Positions 42,257-46,264 of a stretch of 46,264 bases of DNA are shown piece after piece. Positions within the stretch are counted from its first letter, which is position 1, and every line of letters starts with the position of its first letter. Made by a program: the position numbers and the translations under genes. This DNA comes from an uncultured Coriobacteriaceae bacterium. GTDB lineage: Bacteria; Actinomycetota; Coriobacteriia; Coriobacteriales; Eggerthellaceae. A model generated the notes under the pieces. It was not told where the DNA came from, did no database searches, and saw only the letters and a list, made by a program, of their open reading frames with translations. The stretch is from the NCBI GenBank assembly GCA_900550055.1, contig URQU01000013.1, forward strand, positions 1-46,264. The letters are read 5' to 3'.

Positions 42257-42285
42257 ATTTTACCACTTAGAACATGCGCTCACAA
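42257..42285 (-). promoter_or_regulatory. Strong minus-strand promoter in the rep leader
   Basis: Minus strand TTGTGA (42285-42280), spacer of exactly 17 bases, TAAAAT (42262-42257). Predicted start near 42250. Both boxes match sigma-70 consensus at four or five positions, better than most promoters in this window. Confidence 0.65.
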
Positions 42286-42382
42286 GGCGTTCTTGTTTTT
42301 GCACCCTTTTTTTCATTGTCGAAAACGGAATACATTCGACTAGAAAGCGACTGCATTTGCGCAGGTCGCGAAGGGTGCAATT

Positions 42383-43915
42383 ATGCCTCAACCGCAAGTA
42401 GATGCGGCGGTCCCCCACGTGCAAGGAAGCGAGTGGGAGGTTTTCCGCACGCTTATCACGCACGACGACCGCAACAGCTACTACGTGGTCTCATCAGACG
42501 CTAGCGGGTCCTGGGAGGACACCGCAGTGAAAAGCGAATCTTTGCCGGCTATGGGCTTCAACACGAAGTCCGCCTACTACATGACCCACAACGGGTTCAC
42601 TTCGGCATGCCGTAAATCAGAGCAGGTCAGGCAACTGAATGCCCTGTTCTTCGATCTTGATTGCCATGATCAGGACCTTCAGCAAACTCGCGCTATCGTG
42701 AGCAAAACGCTCAGCACGCTCCAACAGGCCGTTGGGGAAGGCATCCTCCCTCAACCCACTATGACCATCGACTCCGGTCGAGGCGTGCAGCTGTTCTATG
42801 TTCTCACTCGGTCCATTCCGTACCGAGTGAACGCAAACGGCCAGGTCAACATCAAATCCGTAAAGCTCTTCGAAAGCGTGCAGAAACGCATGGCTTCGTT
42901 GCTCGATTCCGCCATCTCCCCCATTCAGGGCATTTCGGTCGATCGCGCCACGTTCGACGTTTCCCGCGTTTCCCGCATCCCTGGAACCTATAACGCAAAA
43001 GCAGGGTGTTTCGCCTCTCTTGTCAACTACTCCTTCGATGCGCTGTACAGCTTGACGGAGCTTTCCGGCTTTGCTGGTACGCACTTGACGGAAACCGACC
43101 GCAAACACAATCTCAGGCGTGCGTTCAAAAAGACCTCATCCGTCCTGAATTACCAGCCAATGCTCAACAGCCGACTCGCTAAGATCATCGAGCTTCAGAA
43201 GCTTCGCAACTTCAATTGCGAGGGGAATCGCGAACTCATGTCGTTCGTGTTCTACAACACGGCCGTGCAGGTATATCCGCATCAGATCGCCTTGCGAAAA
43301 CTAAAGGGCTTCAACAGCGATTTCGTCAATCCGCTCAACCAAAGCGAGCTTGACGGAATCGTCAAATCGGTTGACTCCGTGACTAATCTGCGCGGCGAGC
43401 AAGGGTATTACCTCATCGGTGCTCATCGCCTTCGCGAGCTGCTTGGCATGTCGCTTGAAGAGGAGATAGCTGTCAACTTCTTTGAATCGAAACGATCGGT
43501 TCTGCGAAAAGAAGCGAAACGCATAACCAAAGAAAAGCGCGAGAAACGTAACGCTCGCATTGTTGCCTTGTTCCGTCAAGGTTCGTATACGTATGCCTCG
43601 ATAGCAAAACAAGTTATGTGCTCAGTTAGGACTGTGGCTGCAGTCATTAGCTCGTACAAGCAAAATCAACGTCATCCAGTCTTGGTAAACATCACCCGTT
43701 ATAACAAGAAAGTACTAGATGCATGCAATTTTTTGTCACACGAGTTTAGGCAGTGCTTGTTAGACTCTTATCTATCGATTCTTGTTACTTCTCTCGGTGT
43801 TCTCATGACGTGCATGACAGAAACCCTCCCAACAAGCGTTTTTGTCACTCGTATTCGGGAGGGTTTCTTCATTGCTGTTCGTAAGTATCTCTATACGAAA
43901 CGTTTAGTCCAGTGA
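42383..43915 (+). CDS. PrimPol-type plasmid replication protein
   Basis: 510 residues, ATG with AAGG upstream. The N-terminal half has archaeo-eukaryotic primase motifs: NALFFDLDCHD (metal-binding D91/D93), IDSGRGVQLFYVL (the SGxGhH strand, with Gln for His) and DVSRVSRIPGTYNAKAG. A helical middle part (CEGNRELMSFVFYNTAV) is PriCT-like. A basic region and a helix-turn-helix (YTYASIAKQVMCSVRTVAAVI) follow at about 405-435. Such proteins start replication of plasmids and phage-plasmids. The last 70 residues look less protein-like and encode a hairpin. GC is clearly lower than in the chromosomal genes to the left, a sign of separate origin. It is convergent with parB, overlapping 12 bases. Confidence 0.82.
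   Translation: MPQPQVDAAVPHVQGSEWEVFRTLITHDDRNSYYVVSSDASGSWEDTAVKSESLPAMGFNTKSAYYMTHNGFTSACRKSEQVRQLNALFFDLDCHDQDLQQTRAIVSKTLSTLQQAVGEGILPQPTMTIDSGRGVQLFYVLTRSIPYRVNANGQVNIKSVKLFESVQKRMASLLDSAISPIQGISVDRATFDVSRVSRIPGTYNAKAGCFASLVNYSFDALYSLTELSGFAGTHLTETDRKHNLRRAFKKTSSVLNYQPMLNSRLAKIIELQKLRNFNCEGNRELMSFVFYNTAVQVYPHQIALRKLKGFNSDFVNPLNQSELDGIVKSVDSVTNLRGEQGYYLIGAHRLRELLGMSLEEEIAVNFFESKRSVLRKEAKRITKEKREKRNARIVALFRQGSYTYASIAKQVMCSVRTVAAVISSYKQNQRHPVLVNITRYNKKVLDACNFLSHEFRQCLLDSYLSILVTSLGVLMTCMTETLPTSVFVTRIREGFFIAVRKYLYTKRLVQ
43820..43867 (+). terminator. Hairpin inside the 3' end of the rep reading frame
   Basis: GAAACCCTCCC (43820-43830) pairs perfectly with GGGAGGGTTTC (43857-43867) and is followed by TTC. 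It covers codons 480-495 of the rep frame and lies 37-84 bases downstream of the parB stop on the other strand, so it may terminate parB transcription, rep transcription, or both. Confidence 0.6.
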
Positions 43916-44965
43916 TTTTTCAATTGAGCGTACCAAGGCCTTGATCTCACCGAGTAGCTTGAAATCCGCCTCTCCTTTTGCGTTCTCTGCGTGCCGAAGA
44001 GCATTTCTAGCTGTTTTCAGGTAGCCGTTCACATCTTTGGCTGCTTTCGGTTCTCGAACTGCTTTCTCGAGTGTTTTGGTTTGCGTGGCTGTTACCAGCT
44101 CTTCGATTGGCTGTTCTTGCTTGGAGGTTTTTGCTGCTTCAATAAGGCTTGTTATCTCTTCTGCAGTCAATTCCCCAGTGTGAACTGCGTTGATGACGCT
44201 TTCTTGCTGTATGCTCGGAAGCTTAGACAACGCTTCTGCTTGGGATTGTGTGATGCTTCCTGCATCCAGCAGATCATTGCCCTCCTTCGACAGGTTTCTT
44301 GCTATGTTCAGCAATACCTGTGCGGTTCGTTCAGACACTCCAAAGTGTTCTGCAAGGTACGTTTTCGTGTTGACGCCTTTAAGGGATGGATCATCCTTGC
44401 GCCATTCCACCAGCTTGTCCGCTAGAACCCTGAAGCCCTGAGCGCGTTCCGATGGCTTGATGTTTCGTTGGCCGATATTGCTTGAGTGCATGATGAAATT
44501 GGCTTGTTCGTCGGAAACGGCACCAAGCTTGTGGCATCTGCCCGGAACCATCCGCCATGCGTCGCCATACTTTTCCGCAAGCAACTTGCATGCGCGCCAA
44601 CGACGCTCGCCATCTATGATCTGGATGCCGTCCTCCGTCTCGCGCAGGATCAGCGGTTCGACTTCCTTGCTGTTCCAAATCAGGCCAGCTAGGTTGTTCA
44701 CATCCTCGTCGGTGATGGTGTAGCTGTTGTTGGGGTTCGGCTTTAGGTTGTCAATGTCGAACCAGTCAAAGCCCATTTCGGCCAGTAGCGTATTTCGACG
44801 ATTGCTGTTAGCCATCTTGTCGGTGATGGCGCCTTCTTGGTTGTCCCTGGCTTCGAATGCCGCAAGGCGCATTTGCTCATCGGTGAGCTTTTCGTAACGC
44901 GGTGTCACGTTGGCGATTGCTCCTCCGTTGTTCTTAAGAGCGGCTTGTAGCTTGTTCCTAGGCAT
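43904..44965 (-). CDS. parB: Plasmid-type ParB partition protein
   Basis: 353 residues. The N-terminal CTPase/ParB domain has IQIIDGERRWRACKLL (box I, residues 115-129) and HSSNIGQRNIKPSERAQGF (box II, N163, R167). A helix-turn-helix follows (KTYLAEHFGVSERTAQVLLNIA, about 201-222), then TQSQAEALSKLPS and a lysine/glutamate-rich C-terminal dimer region. ParB clamps load at a centromere (parS) and stimulate ParA. No TGTTTCACGTGAAACA-type chromosomal parS is seen in the window, so a different site is expected. The start overlaps the parA stop by eight bases. Confidence 0.9.
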   Translation of the reverse strand: MPRNKLQAALKNNGGAIANVTPRYEKLTDEQMRLAAFEARDNQEGAITDKMANSNRRNTLLAEMGFDWFDIDNLKPNPNNSYTITDEDVNNLAGLIWNSKEVEPLILRETEDGIQIIDGERRWRACKLLAEKYGDAWRMVPGRCHKLGAVSDEQANFIMHSSNIGQRNIKPSERAQGFRVLADKLVEWRKDDPSLKGVNTKTYLAEHFGVSERTAQVLLNIARNLSKEGNDLLDAGSITQSQAEALSKLPSIQQESVINAVHTGELTAEEITSLIEAAKTSKQEQPIEELVTATQTKTLEKAVREPKAAKDVNGYLKTARNALRHAENAKGEADFKLLGEIKALVRSIEKSLD

Positions 44966-45959
44966 TCATTTCCTCGATTTCCTGAGCCAGCAGTCGATAT
45001 GAAATCGCAGGCTTGCTGTTGGGGTCGTACTTGATGAGGGGCTCCATTGCCAAGCTTGCCTCAGGAACCACGGTGCTCTTCTCAATCTTCGTATTGAAGT
45101 ACTCGGCGTTCGGGATGGCTTCTTTCATCATCTGGCAGCCGTATTTGTACGCGGAGGTGTTTCGTTCGATCATCGTCTGCAGAATCTTCCAATGCTGCGG
45201 TAAGCGACGGCGCTCCCTTGCCGTTCGGTTGATCGTGTCGATCGTTTGCGAAAGGCCTGCGATGGCATAGCCGTCTACCTTGATGGGGATGATGATGTGT
45301 GAAGCGTTGTTTCCGGCTTCAAGCGCGACGATGGCGTTCGTGGTCGTCATATCCAAGCGCGGGCCGCAATCGATGATGATGTAATCGAACTTTTGCTCCC
45401 CGCTTCTAGCGGTTTCGTCGATAAGGTCTTCGATCGCATATAGCAGTCGCGTGTCCACGCCGCCAGCAATCTCCGCCTTCAATCGAGTATCCGCGTCCGC
45501 GAATCGGAAGTTCGAGGGAACGCAAAAAACGTTTTCATAGCCGGTCGTGCGCATTACTTCGCTCAGCGACATACGCGGAGAGCTCGGCGTTGCTTGATAC
45601 AGGACGTCAGCAATGCACGCTTCCTCCGAACGGGGGTCGTACACGCCCAGGCTTTGGCTGACGTTGCCCTGGCCGTCCATGTCGATAACCAGAACCTTGT
45701 AGCCTAGTTCTGAAAGGCAAACCGCAAGACAGGTACTCGTGGTCGTCTTTGCGACGCCGCCCTTATAGCTCATGATTGAGATGATAGTAGGCTTGTCGGC
45801 GGATTGGGTCAGCTGGCCATTCAACAACAGGTCAGCGAGTTGCGACTTGTTGAGCCCGCGACGCTCTGCTTCCTTCTCTAGTTCTTCTACGGTCTCCCTG
45901 CCTAACGACAGAGATTGCTGCTGCTTTTCTCCGCCGCGCACCTTTGCCCTGCTGGCCAT
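44958..45959 (-). CDS. parA: ParA partition ATPase with N-terminal ribbon-helix-helix-like region
   Basis: 333 residues, ATG with CAGGAG upstream. Residues about 13-50 (QQQSLSLGRETVEELEKEAE and GLNKSQLADLLLNG) look like a ribbon-helix-helix DNA-binding segment, so the protein can probably repress its own operon. The deviant Walker A is YKGGVAKTT (K66, K71). Walker A' is VIDMDGQGNVSQSLG and Walker B is YIIIDCGPR. ParA forms nucleoid-bound gradients that move ParB-parS complexes. It is followed by parB in the same operon. Confidence 0.92.
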   Translation of the reverse strand: MASRAKVRGGEKQQQSLSLGRETVEELEKEAERRGLNKSQLADLLLNGQLTQSADKPTIISIMSYKGGVAKTTTSTCLAVCLSELGYKVLVIDMDGQGNVSQSLGVYDPRSEEACIADVLYQATPSSPRMSLSEVMRTTGYENVFCVPSNFRFADADTRLKAEIAGGVDTRLLYAIEDLIDETARSGEQKFDYIIIDCGPRLDMTTTNAIVALEAGNNASHIIIPIKVDGYAIAGLSQTIDTINRTARERRRLPQHWKILQTMIERNTSAYKYGCQMMKEAIPNAEYFNTKIEKSTVVPEASLAMEPLIKYDPNSKPAISYRLLAQEIEEMNA

Positions 45960-46013
45960 TTGTGCTCCTGTCTAATTCATAACACGAACATATGTACGAT
46001 TGGATTTGAGAAC

Positions 46014-46030
46014 TGTGCAGAATCTGCACA
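46014..46030. promoter_or_regulatory. 17-bp palindromic operator at the parA promoter
   Basis: TGTGCAGAATCTGCACA is a perfect 8-1-8 palindrome. It covers about +1 to +17 of the predicted parA transcript. The same palindrome with T at the centre recurs at 46179-46195. It is likely bound by the ParA N-terminus or by ParB. Confidence 0.75.
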
Positions 46031-46036
46031 CTGATT

Positions 46037-46065
46037 ATTTTACTGACTTTCAGTGCTGTATTCAA
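46037..46065 (-). promoter_or_regulatory. parA promoter
   Basis: Minus strand TTGAAT (46065-46060), exactly 17 bases, TAAAAT (46042-46037). The predicted start is near 46030, leaving a 70-base leader. The surroundings (46031-46159) are strongly AT-rich for this genome and could also melt as an origin. Confidence 0.65.
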
Positions 46066-46159
46066 GCTTATATAACATGTATTAGTGTGATTCACATAAT
46101 TATTTGTTACATTACGTCCTGGTGTGAACTTGAAATCAATTGAGAAAGTAGATCTCATT

Positions 46160-46214
46160 GTGGTCCGCGTTTTCTTACTGTGCAGATTCTGCACAGTAAG
46201 AAAACGCGGACCAC
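46160..46214. repeat. 55-bp perfect palindrome
   Basis: Arms 46160-46186 and 46188-46214 are perfect reverse complements (27 bp each) around one central base. The core (46179-46195) is the parA-operator palindrome. The right outer end is the first unit of the tandem array, and the left outer end is one inverted copy of that unit. Confidence 0.95.
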
Positions 46215-46264
46215 CGGACCACCGGACCACCGGACCACCGGACCACCGGACCACCGGACCACCG
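46207..46264. repeat. Tandem array of an 8-bp unit, running off the window
   Basis: Seven complete copies of CGGACCAC plus two further bases, without a mismatch, reaching the last base of the window. The true copy number is unknown. Position next to parA and the palindrome suggests an iteron or centromere array, but a simple-repeat assembly break would look the same. Confidence 0.95.

Larger units (their letters stand above)
41813..42382. other. Junction region and rep leader
   Basis: 570 bp without a protein gene. GC falls visibly from about 41900 on. The left part must contain the upp promoter: in the minus direction TTGACG and TATGAT occur but at poor spacing. The right part holds a candidate plus-strand rep promoter, a minus-strand promoter and a minus-strand terminator, each listed. 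The nonamer TTGTTATAG occurs on the plus strand at 42111-42119 and inverted at 41908-41916. No integrase site or attachment repeat was seen. Confidence 0.5.

Noticed and set aside
45832..46254. Minus-strand frame that translates the tandem array as a WSGGPVVR-type repeat peptide
   Set aside because: It overlaps parA's start and promoter and crosses the perfect palindrome; the peptide repeat is just the 8-bp DNA repeat read through in three frames.
46160..46264. CRISPR array at the window end
   Set aside because: The unit is 8 bp with no spacers and no cas genes are present, so it is a simple tandem repeat.

Overview
The window looks like a high-GC anaerobic actinobacterium of the class Coriobacteriia, most likely Eggerthellaceae. 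This is inferred from the gene set: a Tat-exported molybdopterin oxidoreductase operon, a 1507-residue 2-hydroxyacyl-CoA dehydratase activase-type protein followed by a TetR regulator, and a FAD/Fe-S fusion oxidoreductase. I cannot confirm the taxon without a search. I found no tRNA, rRNA, CRISPR array or insertion sequence.

Layout, left to right. 1-2 kb: a cut-off NuoF-like/GltD-like oxidoreductase and a ThrH-type phosphatase. 2.2-7.3 kb: a BceRS-BceAB-type two-component/ABC module with a repeated GTAAG operator. 7.3-9.6 kb: cysteine desulfurase coupled to a methyltransferase. 9.9-11.7 kb: an Elp3-like radical SAM/GNAT enzyme. 11.8-18.0 kb: a minus-strand operon in the order membrane anchor (DmsC), catalytic subunit (DmsA), Fe-S subunit (DmsB), TorD-type chaperone, radical SAM protein. 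18.4-20.7 kb: an orphan NrfD-like membrane protein, a GntR regulator and a stomatin-like protein. 20.8-25.6 kb: a MerR regulator, a SPASM radical SAM enzyme of the NirJ/Ahb type and an iron-complex-type ABC importer. 25.6-30.5 kb: yebC, ruvC-ruvA-ruvB, a small unknown protein and a 2-hydroxyacid dehydrogenase. 30.8-36 kb: the giant activase and its TetR neighbour. 36-41.9 kb: a CmpB-like membrane protein, a SerA-like dehydrogenase, mnmA, a class I glutamine amidotransferase with a cysteine-rich tail, and upp.

From about 41.9 kb to the end the character changes to lower GC and plasmid-like gene content. There is a PrimPol-type replication protein, a convergent parB-parA pair, and a small-RNA-like unit (promoter plus intrinsic terminator) lying antisense to the rep leader. 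The window closes with an AT-rich stretch, a 55-bp perfect palindrome and seven tandem copies of an 8-bp unit. The 17-bp palindrome in front of parA is repeated at the core of the 55-bp palindrome, as expected of a partition operator or centromere. I regard this replicon-like module as the least ordinary part of the window.

Three regulatory circuits can be read from the DNA. (1) The MerR gene and the neighbouring radical SAM gene each have a TTGACG/-10 promoter with a 19-bp spacer and the same central dyad, the geometry of MerR-activated promoters. (2) The dms-like operon and the NrfD-GntR-stomatin operon share a TTGTCGTGCGACAA operator inside their candidate promoters. (3) The BceAB-like genes carry a CTTAC-N6-GTAAG-N6-GTAAG site. 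All functions are read from sequence features and family knowledge; none was tested by search.
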